This document shows positions 49,597 to 59,048 of a stretch of DNA of 64,000 nucleotides, in pieces (positions within the stretch are counted from its first letter, which is position 1; each line of letters starts with the position of its first letter). A model generated the notes under the pieces. That model had not been told where the DNA came from and did no database searches. It saw nothing but the letters and a program-made list of their open reading frames with translations. Origin of the DNA: an uncultured Prevotellaceae bacterium (GTDB lineage: Bacteria > Bacteroidota > Bacteroidia > Bacteroidales > Muribaculaceae); assembly GCA_900318645.1 (NCBI GenBank), contig ONLH01000007.1, positions 1-64,000 on the forward strand, written 5' to 3'. A program made the translations under genes and the position numbers.

Positions 49597-49824
49597 TTAT
49601 TTCGGTTGCAGGTTTTCTTTGACGAAGGTGGTCACGTACTTCTAAAGTTCGGGGGCTTGCAGGATCTTGATGTGATTGGCGAGGCCCAGGTAGAACCTGC
49701 CGATGCCCTCCATCTGATAGACCTCGGTGTCGAAGTACCAGATGTTGTTGTCGCCCTTGTGGGGCATCAAGATAGCCACAGCCATTGACCTCAAAAGCAT
49801 CGAGCCCCATCGATCACATCTCAA
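49597..49824 (-). pseudogene. C-terminal scrap of a WYL-domain regulator
   Basis: The frame reads NNIWYFDTEVYQMEGIGRFY, LGLANHIKILQAPEL, then a TAG at 49642-49644, then KYVTTFVKENLQPK and a natural stop. This matches the C-terminal end of WYL-type helix-turn-helix regulators (a GIGRFxLGL / I-x-x-L-x-x-P-E-L motif). The DNA-binding part and most of the WYL core are missing and there is an in-frame stop, so it is a remnant downstream of the metallophosphoesterase gene. Confidence 0.65.
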
Positions 49825-50578
49825 TCACTTTCCCCCGGTCGAAGGTGAGGTGTTCGTTGTGGGAGACGTAGCCGAATTGGTTGCAGAGGCAGCGGGTGGT
49901 GCCGATGGTCTTGTCAATGTTGCGGTGGGAGTGACCGTAGATCCAGTAGTCGATTCCGCTGTCGACGATGTAGTCGGCCAATTCGACGGTGAATGCGCCG
50001 TTGATGCGGCTGCTCTGGAACTCCGGGGCAACCAGTTGATAGGATGGGACGTGGTGGGTTACAACGACTTTGTGCTTGGCCTGGCTGGCACTGACGGAGT
50101 TCTTGATGAAGTCAAGGCAGCGCTGATGCTCGCTGTTGAAATCAGAATATCTCAACAGGTTCTCGCCATAGACGATGCGGTAAAAGTCGGCCACGCCTCG
50201 CTCGGTGACGAAGGCGTTGTCCATGTCAATATGCGCCCACAAGGTGGATATGATGAAGTCCACATCCTGGATCGTGACGACTTTGTTATAGTAGTAGTGG
50301 ACGTTGGGGCGGATTTCGCCAACCAGTCCGTCTTGCATCGTCTTCAGGTCGTAGTACTTATAAAACTCGTGGTTACCCAGTGCGACCAGCACTTGCTCGA
50401 AGTTCTCAGACGCCCAGTTCCAGAACGGGTGCACGCTGTACATGTCGTCTCCCAGGTACCCCGTGTCACCCGCCAAGACCAGGATATCGCCCTTGACGTC
50501 CATAGGGCCGTTGTCCCTTAGATACCGCCAGTTATCGCGGAATTCCAAGTGCAAATCAGATGCAAACTGTATTTTCAA
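49814..50578 (-). CDS. Calcineurin-like metallophosphoesterase
   Basis: A 254-residue protein with all metal-binding blocks: FASDLHLEF, LVLAGDTGYLGD, VALGNHEFYK, VTHHVPSY and IYGHSHRN. The start is TTG at 50576-50578, because the preceding in-frame codons are TAG-GCT and the matching duplicate at 8927 starts at the same codon with ATG. It lies 30 bases downstream of the NRPS gene on the same strand, so co-transcription is likely. Its first 57 codons are duplicated at 8758-8927. The substrate is unknown. Confidence 0.87.
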   Translation of the reverse strand: MKIQFASDLHLEFRDNWRYLRDNGPMDVKGDILVLAGDTGYLGDDMYSVHPFWNWASENFEQVLVALGNHEFYKYYDLKTMQDGLVGEIRPNVHYYYNKVVTIQDVDFIISTLWAHIDMDNAFVTERGVADFYRIVYGENLLRYSDFNSEHQRCLDFIKNSVSASQAKHKVVVTHHVPSYQLVAPEFQSSRINGAFTVELADYIVDSGIDYWIYGHSHRNIDKTIGTTRCLCNQFGYVSHNEHLTFDRGKVIEM

Positions 50579-50607
50579 AGCCTATTCTGTTCTATCTTGC
50601 TGTGAAA

Positions 50608-53600
50608 TCAGCTGTTGAAATAGTCAAAGCCGGTGATTGTGTCGACGAAGCGATGGACATAGTTGCGATTGGTGGAAGGCCATTGGAAGCCATAGCGGTA
50701 GAGCACCTGCGTGGTGTAGTAGTTGTCCGATTCTATCCAGCGCATCTGGTGGGTATTGCTCAGGTTGTAGGCCATCAACGGACGCAACAGCGTGACGAGG
50801 TCGGGATTATCCATCATTCGATCCAGAGCCTTCTGGAATTCCTCCTTCTCCACACGCTTCAACGTGATGCCGGAGTCGGCAAAGCCATTCAGGATATCGG
50901 CTAAGTACGGGCGGTGGATGTTATAGGGATGGAATACGGTGCACTCCTTGGGTGTCGTAGCCAGCAGCATGATGGCATGGGCCACATCGTCAACGGGCGA
51001 GAACTCAAAGACCTCGCTGAGCGCCTCATAGGGCACCATACCGATGATGACGTAGGCTCGAAGCAATGCCAGGAAGTTATTGGTGCTGAAGTTGATTTGG
51101 AACTCACCGTCCTTTTGACGGGCCGAGAGATTGCCCACACGCATGATCTTGGCATTGAGGCCGTGATGGGAAATGGCATCGAGCACCAGTTCCTCGGCCT
51201 TGAACTTGGAATAGACATACTTGTTGGCGTCGATATTCTGGCCGAGCCACAAATCCTGCTCAGTGAGCTTGACGTCGGGCCCAGGCACGCCATCGACACT
51301 CAGACCCGCAATGCTGATCGTCGAGATATGGATAAGACGCGAACCGGTGCGCAGACAGAATGCGATGAGGTGGCGCACGCTCTCAATGTTGACCAGTTCA
51401 ATGTCGTTGCCTGCCGAGAAGTGCTTCACGTTGGCCACGCAGTTGACAACGGTGAGGCCCTGGCAGTCAAGGGCGTCGAGGGTGCCAGGCTTGGTAATCT
51501 CGGCGACAAATGCGGTGACTCGCTTGTCAAAGCATTTAAATGCCTCGGTATCACCGAAATAATAGAAGAACATAGTCTTGAGGCGGCGCATCGGGTCCTC
51601 ACCACCACTGGCGCGCAGCGGACAGTAGATATGGCAGTCGCTTGTCGTCAGCAGCTCGTTGAGGATGTGTATGCCCAGGTAGCCCGTGGCACCCGTGAGC
51701 AAGACGTCACCGACGGGCTGGCGCTCGCCGTCAAGGAAAGCCTGCAGGTTATTACCCTTGAGTTGGGCGTTGAGGGCCGAGAGTTTGGGGTCGGCTACAG
51801 CCGCTTCATCGACCTTCACGGGGGGTGCGACACTCTTCGCCTTCAACTCTTCACCTTCTTCATCCTTCTCTTTCACAAAGGCTGCCAATTTCCTTGGCGT
51901 CGTGTTATTGAAGAGATCGTTGAAGACAATCTGCACACCGTGTTTGCTGGCTTCCACGATGACCTTGATGGCGTTGAGGCTGGTACCGCCAATCTCGAAG
52001 AAATCATCGAGGGCGCCTACCTGCTCAATGCCCAAGACCTCGGAGAAAATCTGGGCAAAGAGTTGCTCGGTTTCCCCTTCGGGAGCCACATAGTCGATAC
52101 TGCGGCTCAGTTCGGGCATGGGCAGCACCTTGCGGTTGATTTTGCCGTTGGGCGTCATCGGCATGGTATCGAGGCGCATATAGGTGTCGGGCACCATATA
52201 CTCGGCCAACGACGAGGCGGCAAGAGCGGCGCGAAGGGATTCATCATCGATGTCGGAACCTTCGACTACGGTATAGTAGAGCACCAGATGCTCGTTGCCC
52301 ATCACCTTGCGGACCTCGGCAGCCGCCTGCCGAACGCCTTCGATGTTGAGGGCTTTGCTTTCGATCTCACCCAGCTCGATGCGGAAGCCGCGCAGCTTCA
52401 CCTGCGTGTCGATGCGTCCCATGTACTCGATCTGTCCGTCCTCGTTCCAGCGACAGAGGTCACCGGTGTGGTACATGCGGACAGGACGTCCCCAGCGGTC
52501 TTGTCGTACGAACGGACAATCGACGAACGACTTGGCCGTGCGTTCGGGCAAGCGCCAATAGCCGCGTCCCACCTGGATGCCGGCAAAGCACAACTCACCT
52601 GCCACGCCCTGGGGCACCAGGTTGCCAGCCGTATCGACAATGAAGTTCCAGTTGTTCGCCACACTCTCGCCGATGGGGATATTCTCGATGCGCTTGCCTG
52701 GCGGGATGCTGTAGTAGGACGTGTCGTCGGTGCACTCGGTGGGGCCATAGACGTTGATAATCTCGATGTGGTCGCTGAATACGCCATCCATCTTCTCACC
52801 GCCACCCGTGGTGAAGCGGATGGGCAGGTCGTCGAAGGTGTTGAGCAGCAGGCAAGTCATGGCTGTCGAGTAGCCGCCACCAGTAATCTGATGGTCAAAG
52901 AGGAACTGGCGAATGGAATTCAGGTCTTTGCGTATCTCGGTCGGCATGATGTGGAACGAGCCACCCAGCGTGAGCACGGGATACATGTCCTCGATGTGGG
53001 CATCGAAGGAGAATGAGCGGTGGCCGCTGATGCGGTCGGCTGCAGTCAGTTTCTCCATGTCAATAACCACGGCGATGAAGTTACGCAAGCCTGCCTGATG
53101 GAGCATGGCGCCTTTGGGTTTGCCTGTAGAGCCCGAGGTATAAATCATGTAGGCCAAACCATCGGGGCGGGAAAGGTCGATAGCGCCCATCGGAGAGGCG
53201 TCGGCCACCGACGCCATGAAGTCGTCGATAAAGAACGTGCGGGCCATGGCTGTATCGAAGTTTCCTTCGGCTTGTTTGGCGGCAAGCACTTCATGCGAAG
53301 TGATGAGCACCTTAGACTCGGAGTTATCGAGCATATAGCTCAGTCGTTCGTTAGGATATTCAAAGTCAAGGGGGGTATAGGCGGCACCAGCCTTGTGGAT
53401 GGCCAGTACCGACAGCGGGAATTCCTTGGTGCGGTCGAGCATGACGCAGACAAAGTCGTCGGGCCGCACGCCGAATTCAATGAGTCGATGGGCAAGCATG
53501 TTCGAGTAGTTGTCCATCTCGCCGTAGGTCAGCTGGCTGTCTTTATCCACCACGGCAGGGGCATCGGGCGTGCGCTTGGCTTGCTCGGTAAAGAGGTTGG

Positions 53601-54957
53601 CGAACGTCTTGCTCAGGTCAACATCGATATCCTTACCTGTTCCGATTTTGATGATGCGCTCGGCCTCCTCGTCGCTGACGATGCTGATGCTGTTGATCGG
53701 CTCGTCCAGGCGGGCCATCATCTGCTCCATGGTGGCTTTGATGGCATCGGCCATCATGCGCATGGTCTTGCGGCTGTTCATGGCCAAGCTCGACTCCATG
53801 CGGATATCGTAATACTCTTCGCCCGATGAAGCGTCGCCTGCCACATCAGCGCCCACGATAAAGATGTGTGCCAGCAAGTCATAGAACACGTCACCACGGT
53901 CCTGCTGCACAAACGGACAGTGCTTGTCACCGAAATGGTATTCTTCCTCCCATCCGGGCAGGGCGGTAAAATTGAACGAGATGCCCGGCTGCACACCAAT
54001 GTCGCGGCAGAAGTGTGAGAACGGATAAGCCAACTGCGAGAGCGTGGCCTTCATTTCGTCATGGACCGAGGCAATATACTCGCGCACGGTCTGCTGCTGC
54101 CCTATTTCCATCATGAATGGGATGGTGCGAACAAACATACCGTAGTCCTCACGCACGCGCGGGTCGCGGCGACCGTGATAGATGGTGGTATAAGCCACCT
54201 TGTCCTCACGCAGGATCCTGGCAAGCACGTAGCTGAACGCCGCCTGGAAAATCTGATAAGGCGCAAAACCCTGCTCCTTGCACCAAGCGTCCACCATCGG
54301 TCTGCTGATGTAAGCAGACTCCTGCCCCATCTCGCCAACAGGATTCTCGGGACGACTTGAGAGTGATGCCAAATCCATACCGGCATATTTCTCCTTCATC
54401 ACGCTCATAGCCCGCTGGTATTCATCATCACCCAAACGGGAATACTCGTCGGCGGCAGCCTCCAGCATGCCGTACTCCGGCATGGGCAGGGGTTTCCCCT
54501 CGTAGGCCAACGGCAAGTCGCGCTGCGGGAACAAGACCAGGTAACTGGTGCCGTCGGTCACCATGTGGTGGATATCCGCCAGCAGGTAGTTCCTCTCGGG
54601 TGTCGTCACCAATTCGGTCCTAATCAGCGGCTCGTCACCCATGATGTCAAACGGGCGGCAGAAGCCGTGGTGGGCATACTCCTGGAAGTCGGCTTCGGAC
54701 ATCTCGCGACGCACGACGGTCAACGTCTTGTTGTCGTCGACATACTGTCGGGGCTCGCCGTTATCGTCAATGACGAAGCGTATTTTCAGTTCCTTCCTTG
54801 CTGCGAAAATAGTTTGCAAGGCAGCTTCGACACGATCGAGATCAATGTCGTCGGTCAGAGGCACGATACACGGGATGTTGTACTGCATCACTTTAGGATA
54901 TTTCATGCAGTCATAGAAAACGCCCAGTTGGGATTGAAGCAATGGGTAAAGTTCCAT
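50608..54957 (-). CDS. Single-module NRPS: condensation, adenylation, carrier, thioester reductase
   Basis: A 1449-residue synthetase. The condensation domain (about 1-430) has an intact active site, HHMVTDG near residue 130. The adenylation domain (about 460-965) has the A3 core YTSGSTGKPKGAM near 605, A5 VYGPTEC and A10 GKINRKVLP. The carrier has the Ser attachment site in FFEIGGTSLNAIK near 990. The reductase domain has LLTGATGYLGIHIL near 1087 and the catalytic YSKFK near 1247. The thioester reductase would release an aldehyde or alcohol rather than an acid. A starting condensation domain implies acylation or a stand-alone donor. My manual alignment gives a tentative specificity code D-A-E-G-T-G-V-D-D-K, which I cannot match to an amino acid. 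No phosphopantetheinyl transferase gene is in the window. Confidence 0.92.
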   Translation of the reverse strand: MELYPLLQSQLGVFYDCMKYPKVMQYNIPCIVPLTDDIDLDRVEAALQTIFAARKELKIRFVIDDNGEPRQYVDDNKTLTVVRREMSEADFQEYAHHGFCRPFDIMGDEPLIRTELVTTPERNYLLADIHHMVTDGTSYLVLFPQRDLPLAYEGKPLPMPEYGMLEAAADEYSRLGDDEYQRAMSVMKEKYAGMDLASLSSRPENPVGEMGQESAYISRPMVDAWCKEQGFAPYQIFQAAFSYVLARILREDKVAYTTIYHGRRDPRVREDYGMFVRTIPFMMEIGQQQTVREYIASVHDEMKATLSQLAYPFSHFCRDIGVQPGISFNFTALPGWEEEYHFGDKHCPFVQQDRGDVFYDLLAHIFIVGADVAGDASSGEEYYDIRMESSLAMNSRKTMRMMADAIKATMEQMMARLDEPINSISIVSDEEAERIIKIGTGKDIDVDLSKTFANLFTEQAKRTPDAPAVVDKDSQLTYGEMDNYSNMLAHRLIEFGVRPDDFVCVMLDRTKEFPLSVLAIHKAGAAYTPLDFEYPNERLSYMLDNSESKVLITSHEVLAAKQAEGNFDTAMARTFFIDDFMASVADASPMGAIDLSRPDGLAYMIYTSGSTGKPKGAMLHQAGLRNFIAVVIDMEKLTAADRISGHRSFSFDAHIEDMYPVLTLGGSFHIMPTEIRKDLNSIRQFLFDHQITGGGYSTAMTCLLLNTFDDLPIRFTTGGGEKMDGVFSDHIEIINVYGPTECTDDTSYYSIPPGKRIENIPIGESVANNWNFIVDTAGNLVPQGVAGELCFAGIQVGRGYWRLPERTAKSFVDCPFVRQDRWGRPVRMYHTGDLCRWNEDGQIEYMGRIDTQVKLRGFRIELGEIESKALNIEGVRQAAAEVRKVMGNEHLVLYYTVVEGSDIDDESLRAALAASSLAEYMVPDTYMRLDTMPMTPNGKINRKVLPMPELSRSIDYVAPEGETEQLFAQIFSEVLGIEQVGALDDFFEIGGTSLNAIKVIVEASKHGVQIVFNDLFNNTTPRKLAAFVKEKDEEGEELKAKSVAPPVKVDEAAVADPKLSALNAQLKGNNLQAFLDGERQPVGDVLLTGATGYLGIHILNELLTTSDCHIYCPLRASGGEDPMRRLKTMFFYYFGDTEAFKCFDKRVTAFVAEITKPGTLDALDCQGLTVVNCVANVKHFSAGNDIELVNIESVRHLIAFCLRTGSRLIHISTISIAGLSVDGVPGPDVKLTEQDLWLGQNIDANKYVYSKFKAEELVLDAISHHGLNAKIMRVGNLSARQKDGEFQINFSTNNFLALLRAYVIIGMVPYEALSEVFEFSPVDDVAHAIMLLATTPKECTVFHPYNIHRPYLADILNGFADSGITLKRVEKEEFQKALDRMMDNPDLVTLLRPLMAYNLSNTHQMRWIESDNYYTTQVLYRYGFQWPSTNRNYVHRFVDTITGFDYFNS

Positions 54958-55095
54958 ATCTTTTTAGGTTTAAACGTTATTATCTATTACATAAGGCTAT
55001 ACGGACTATTCACGGCGAGCCCGTAGCTCCGCATTCCAGGCCGTTAGCGGCTTTACCACAGGGTCTGTTGACGGGCACGCGGTCCGAATAAATCA

Positions 55096-55103
55096 CAAAA
55101 ATA
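55096..55103 (-). promoter_or_regulatory. Putative -7 element for the NRPS gene
   Basis: CAAAAATA reads TATTTTTG on the minus strand, 138 bases upstream of 54957. The spacing gives a long leader. The rest of the 54958-55247 interval shows nothing recognisable. Confidence 0.35.
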
Positions 55104-55247
55104 CGTTTTACTTCGCTAATCTTAAAAACGATGTGTGTTATACTTTGTTAAAGCAAACGATATAGAAGTGAGCACCGAAAGCCGTTTCTATGCCAACCTG
55201 TAGCATCAGCCCTGCATAGCTTGGCTGGCAGCGATATCATTGCATCA

Positions 55248-55278
55248 CAAAAAAGCCACCCCGAAGGATGGCTTTTTA
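55248..55278 (-). terminator. Terminator of the acid phosphatase gene
   Basis: AAAAAGCCA and TGGCTTTTT form a stem around CCCCGAAGGA; the minus strand ends in a T-run. It lies about 25 bases past the stop at 55304. Confidence 0.75.
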
Positions 55279-55303
55279 TGATAATCCAGATGGGTTTGGT
55301 CCA

Positions 55304-56170
55304 TTACGGTCTGAGCATCTTTTTTCCGTCTTGGATGATGATGCCGCGGGTTTCACTCGTGGCGGGAACACCAGTGATGGTATAAGCCCTTGAGGTGCCG
55401 ACAGGGGCGTAAACCTCCTTCACCTTGCTTTGGCCCTCAGTCTTTTCCTTAAATTCCTGCTGAGCCTTTGCCAACTGGTCACGGAAGCGCTCGTTACCCT
55501 GCAATTTTGCATAGAGCACCGATGCACCCAGACGTCCTGCATCCACGTCGCTCTGCCAGTGATATCCGGCAATGACGCGGCTCTGGCCATACTCATAACC
55601 ACGAGCCAGCAGTGCGTCGGCAACAGCGGGGTTGATATCCGACATCAATAAGGCCATCGTCCAGCCGAGGACGGTGTGTCCCGAGGGATAGGAACCATTG
55701 GTGATATGTTCCTCTTCCTGCTCAGGCACGAGAGTCGGCTGATTGTAGTATACGAAGGGGCGAGTGCGCATATACTTCTCCTTCGCGCGGTTGCTGATAC
55801 TGTCGCAAGTAGCTCCTACGTCCTGCAAGAGGGTGTACAACTCAGGCGTGCCCTCCTTAGTGATTTCGAGGCCCAGGATGGGGCAGAACTCCTGAATGAT
55901 GGTTTGCATTCCATAAACAGCATCACGGATGGCCATTTCAGCGCGCTCCTGGTTCTGACGCATACGGATACCCCAGAGGTACTGCGTCTGGTCGGCAGCA
56001 AAGCGGGACGACTCAAATTCGGGAGGAGGCGGCAGGAAATTCACCATGTTAGGTAACTCAGCCTGGGTGAAATAGGCATTACCGTTTTGCTCGTCTTGAC
56101 CTGCAAATACCGTCATTGCGCCACATACAACAAAGAGGGTGGCAATGATAAACTTGTTGAATTTGTTCAT
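55304..56170 (-). CDS. Class A nonspecific acid phosphatase (PAP2 family), exported
   Basis: A 288-residue protein with a signal peptide (FIIATLFVVCGAMTVFA). The three PAP2 blocks are intact: KEKYMRTRP (K-x6-R-P), GSYPSGHTVLGWTMAL, and SRVIAGYHWQSDVDAGR (S-R-x5-H-x3-D). This is the PhoN/PhoC-type periplasmic acid phosphatase. The C-terminal tail (VPATSETRGIIIQDGKKML) resembles the short Bacteroidales exported-protein tail. A -7 element lies at 56301-56308, giving a leader of about 130 bases. Confidence 0.9.
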   Translation of the reverse strand: MNKFNKFIIATLFVVCGAMTVFAGQDEQNGNAYFTQAELPNMVNFLPPPPEFESSRFAADQTQYLWGIRMRQNQERAEMAIRDAVYGMQTIIQEFCPILGLEITKEGTPELYTLLQDVGATCDSISNRAKEKYMRTRPFVYYNQPTLVPEQEEEHITNGSYPSGHTVLGWTMALLMSDINPAVADALLARGYEYGQSRVIAGYHWQSDVDAGRLGASVLYAKLQGNERFRDQLAKAQQEFKEKTEGQSKVKEVYAPVGTSRAYTITGVPATSETRGIIIQDGKKMLRP

Positions 56171-56300
56171 AATAATAAAGATTAGTTAATGTTGTTATAA
56201 AAAAACCGAAATTAATCAGCTGACTCTGTTTGGTTTACGCTGTAACAATCAGATGCTGACACCGTAGCATCACAATTGACAACTTATCCAATTCTCGCCG

Positions 56301-56308
56301 CAAATATA
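56301..56308 (-). promoter_or_regulatory. Putative -7 element for the acid phosphatase gene
   Basis: CAAATATA reads TATATTTG on the minus strand. The interval from here to 56436 shows no other feature. Confidence 0.5.
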
Positions 56309-56436
56309 GCAAATTCTTAGGAAATATAAGTAAAACCACCACCATTGTTTTCAACACCTGGCAGTTTGATGACAGTTTTCTTCTCGTTTCTATCAGATTT
56401 TGTTAGTTGACAAAAAGAGCAGTTGACACCATTTGT

Positions 56437-56515
56437 TTCGGGGCTCCAACAGCAATCGCCCATGTCGTTGTCCAACATGAACAACACACAGGCAAAGGCC
56501 TTGAAACAGAAGGCA
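56437..56515 (-). repeat. Decayed coding scrap related to 19685-19770
   Basis: The minus strand reads AFACVLFMLDNDMGDCCW, matching AFARELFMSDYDMGD at 19685-19770. Both are probably the decayed end of one unknown gene family. Confidence 0.45.
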
Positions 56516-56544
56516 GCAATTATCGTGTTTATTATGAAATAAAT

Positions 56545-57495
56545 CTACTGCTGGATGATGGAGGAGATTTCGGTGCGGGCTTTTTTGCCTTCGGGACATG
56601 GCCAGAGGGGATAGACATGGCCCATCTTCTCAGCCACATGCAGACGGGCATCCACGCCGGCTGCCTTCATCTTATCAAAGGTCTTGACGATATCGGTATA
56701 GAAGATTTCCCACGTGCCTGTAAAAAGGTCGGTGGGAGGCAGGCCCTGCATATCACCATAGAGGGGCGAAATCATCGGGTCACGGGGGGCCATCTCCCCT
56801 GCCCAATCGGCACCGACTTTCCTGAGCACTTCGGCATTGAGGAAGGTATCATATCCCTGTAACGCATCATCACCTCCCAGCACATCAACCCAGGGCGAGA
56901 TAAGCACCAGTCGCTTTGGCTGGTCAACGGTGTCATTACGAGCCTCTTGCGCCAGAGCGAGCGTGAAGCCTCCGCCAGCCGAGTCGCCCATAACGATGAT
57001 GCGCCCTGCTGAATACTGCTTGACCAACTGCTGAAAGAGCTGCATCATCAGCGGATGGGCATCACGGGCGGTGTAGCAGTAAAGCAGCGGATAGTTGGGG
57101 GCTACGATGCCGCATCCCGTCCGCTTGGCCCACTCAGCCATCGCCTTCCAATGCAGCTCATTAAAGTTATGGTAATAGGCACCGCCATGGATGTAAAGCA
57201 CAACGGGTTTGCTGTCGTCCTGAGGCTCCATATGGAACACCTGCATGCCACCCACGCGGTATTGACGCATTTCACGGGGGAACGTCACATCCTGCGGTAT
57301 CTCCACCGTGCTCTGGTCGGTCGTGTCTCCACGCTGCTGGTTGTAGGAATCCATGGTGGCCTGATCAAATAAATGACTGATGACGATTGCCTGTGGCGAG
57401 CGCCCGTCAATCAGGCAAGCGATTCCACCGATGATGACGATGGCTGCGATGATTCCCGCCAACGTCAGTAGCACTTTCTTGGTTCTTCTCTTCAT
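56545..57495 (-). CDS. Membrane-anchored HSL-type (family IV) esterase
   Basis: A 316-residue protein with one N-terminal membrane segment (VLLTLAGIIAAIVIIGGIACL), so the catalytic domain is periplasmic. The oxyanion block is YIHGGAYYHNF and the nucleophile elbow is GDSAGGGFTLAL. The Asp is in the DLFTGTWEIF region, and the likely catalytic His in KMGHVYPLW. It is typical of the hormone-sensitive lipase-like alpha/beta hydrolase family (Abhydrolase_3). The substrate is unknown. A -7 element lies at 57536-57543. Confidence 0.88.
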   Translation of the reverse strand: MKRRTKKVLLTLAGIIAAIVIIGGIACLIDGRSPQAIVISHLFDQATMDSYNQQRGDTTDQSTVEIPQDVTFPREMRQYRVGGMQVFHMEPQDDSKPVVLYIHGGAYYHNFNELHWKAMAEWAKRTGCGIVAPNYPLLYCYTARDAHPLMMQLFQQLVKQYSAGRIIVMGDSAGGGFTLALAQEARNDTVDQPKRLVLISPWVDVLGGDDALQGYDTFLNAEVLRKVGADWAGEMAPRDPMISPLYGDMQGLPPTDLFTGTWEIFYTDIVKTFDKMKAAGVDARLHVAEKMGHVYPLWPCPEGKKARTEISSIIQQ

Positions 57496-57535
57496 AATGT
57501 CAATTTGTGAAATAAACTATAGCATTCTTAGGCGT

Positions 57536-57543
57536 CAAAGGTA
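57536..57543 (-). promoter_or_regulatory. Putative -7 element for the HSL-type esterase gene
   Basis: CAAAGGTA reads TACCTTTG on the minus strand, about 41 bases upstream of 57495. Confidence 0.5.
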
Positions 57544-57715
57544 CTATTTTATGCACAAATGGACATAATTATTTTAAAAAATCTCAAAAACTATTCGTAT
57601 TCTATTCAAAACCACAGATTGTTGGAACATTTCATATCATCAGCAGAACACACATACCGAACGGGCCGCCCCCCTGCTTGGAGAGGGTCGAGCGAGCATA
57701 GGGAGTATATGGCAA

Positions 57716-58213
57716 TCAGTGCTGTCTAGCTCGCACCAGTTCGATGGCTTCTTTGCCGGACAGGTGGTCGATGTTGAGGCGGAGGAGCAGGACGTGGTTC
57801 AGGGATTTGTCAATCTCGTGCTGGAGGCCGGGCTCGTCACCAGGTGAGTATCGGCGGCCCAGGAGGCGCAAGGCTTGGACTTTTTCGTCGGCAGTCTCAA
57901 GGATGCGGATGCGACCGAAGGCAATGACGCTCCTGAAATAGGTTGTGAACTCGGCAGGTTTGATTTCGTTCTGCTCGATGACACAAAATGAGCAACGGCT
58001 GTCTCGCTTGATAGCATCGACCTTGTGCCCCTCAACTGCCGAATGGAAGATGATTGCTCCGTCGGCATAGACGTAGCTGAGCGGCACGGCGTAAGGATAG
58101 CCGCTATCGCCTGCCAGCGCAAGCACGCCCGAGGTGCAACGGTCGAGGATGCGCTCACACTCCTCTCTGGATAACTGCTGCCGATTGCGGCGCATGGGTC
58201 TGAATTCTGTCAT
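57716..58213 (-). CDS. NimA-like flavin-binding protein (PNPOx family)
   Basis: A 165-residue FMN-binding split-barrel protein. It has LDRCTSGVLALAGDSGYPYA, VPLSYVYADGAIIFHSAVEG, HKVDAIKRDSRCSFCVIEQN and YFRSVIAFGRIRIL, typical of the pyridoxamine 5'-phosphate oxidase-like group that includes the nitroimidazole reductase NimA. The key His at HSAVEGHK is present. It may reduce nitroaromatic compounds, but no activity can be inferred from sequence alone. Confidence 0.85.
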   Translation of the reverse strand: MTEFRPMRRNRQQLSREECERILDRCTSGVLALAGDSGYPYAVPLSYVYADGAIIFHSAVEGHKVDAIKRDSRCSFCVIEQNEIKPAEFTTYFRSVIAFGRIRILETADEKVQALRLLGRRYSPGDEPGLQHEIDKSLNHVLLLRLNIDHLSGKEAIELVRARQH

Positions 58214-58286
58214 ATTTAAAATGAGTTTATTTTGATAACGTCTTGCGGTTGGAGACGCAAAATTTTGCGTCTCTACATGTTAGCGG

Positions 58287-58811
58287 TTATTTCATGCGTT
58301 TCTCGAACACGAACAGACCGTCGCTGGGGTCAAACTGCTCGGGCATGTTCGGGTCACGGTGATGGGCGTTGAAGAACTCGATAGCATGGAAACCGCAGCA
58401 GTTGATATAGAAATGGATGTTGCGGCGGTCGAAATAGGGAGTGCAAGTCTCCCACACCTCAACCTCGGGATGCATCGCCTCAATGGCTCTCCAGATGGCT
58501 TGGCCGATGCCCTTGCCCTGCATGCCGACCTTCACGTAGAGAAAAGACAATTCCCCATGATGTCTAGCTCCGTCGATATTGATAATGGCACCACCCACGC
58601 GCTCGCCATCGGCATCAACAGCCTCGTAGGCCTCGGCGCCCACGGCTTGCAGTGCCTGGTAGAAGTCCCTATCGGGCAACACCTGCCACTGGTTTTCGCC
58701 ATCTTCTATAACATGCCCCTGGAAGCCGCTCTCAAATGCCTCCTGCATCTCCTCCTTGAAAGCGATAGTACGCTCCTCAGCGAGCCTGATAAGTCCGATT
58801 CCTGTTTCCAT
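58287..58811 (-). CDS. GNAT-family N-acetyltransferase
   Basis: A 174-residue protein with FLYVKVGMQGKGIGQAIWRA (acetyl-CoA loop Q-x-x-G-x-G/A), VWETCTPYFDRRNIHFYINC and GFHAIEFFNAHH. It is typical of small GNAT enzymes. It is likely monocistronic; a -7 element lies at 58891-58898. The substrate is unknown. Confidence 0.85.
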   Translation of the reverse strand: METGIGLIRLAEERTIAFKEEMQEAFESGFQGHVIEDGENQWQVLPDRDFYQALQAVGAEAYEAVDADGERVGGAIINIDGARHHGELSFLYVKVGMQGKGIGQAIWRAIEAMHPEVEVWETCTPYFDRRNIHFYINCCGFHAIEFFNAHHRDPNMPEQFDPSDGLFVFEKRMK

Positions 58812-58890
58812 TGTATTTCGTTTTAGATCGTTAATTGATGGCTATTGATTAATCTTCCTGATCACATTCAGATTTATCTTTCTCAATGGG

Positions 58891-58898
58891 CAAAATTA
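58891..58898 (-). promoter_or_regulatory. Putative -7 element for the 58287-58811 gene
   Basis: CAAAATTA reads TAATTTTG on the minus strand, 80 bases upstream. Confidence 0.45.
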
Positions 58899-58975
58899 GC
58901 AATTTCTCGCGAAACATCCGCAATCATTCAAGACGATATCATTGCTACGGATGCATTTAAATCCCTTCCCAATTG

Positions 58976-59006
58976 TTGTGATTTCAAAAGAAATAGTATA
59001 TATTTG
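58976..59006 (+). promoter_or_regulatory. Promoter of the C10 protease gene
   Basis: TATATTTG at 58999-59006 with TTG at 58976-58978 (20-base spacer), 42 bases before the ATG at 59049. Confidence 0.6.
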
Positions 59007-59048
59007 CAAGGTCAACATGTATAACAACTATTCAAACAGCTAATCATT

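Noticed and set aside
50914-53016. 700-codon plus-strand frame
   Set aside because: It is antisense to the well-supported NRPS gene. High-GC codon bias makes long open antisense frames.
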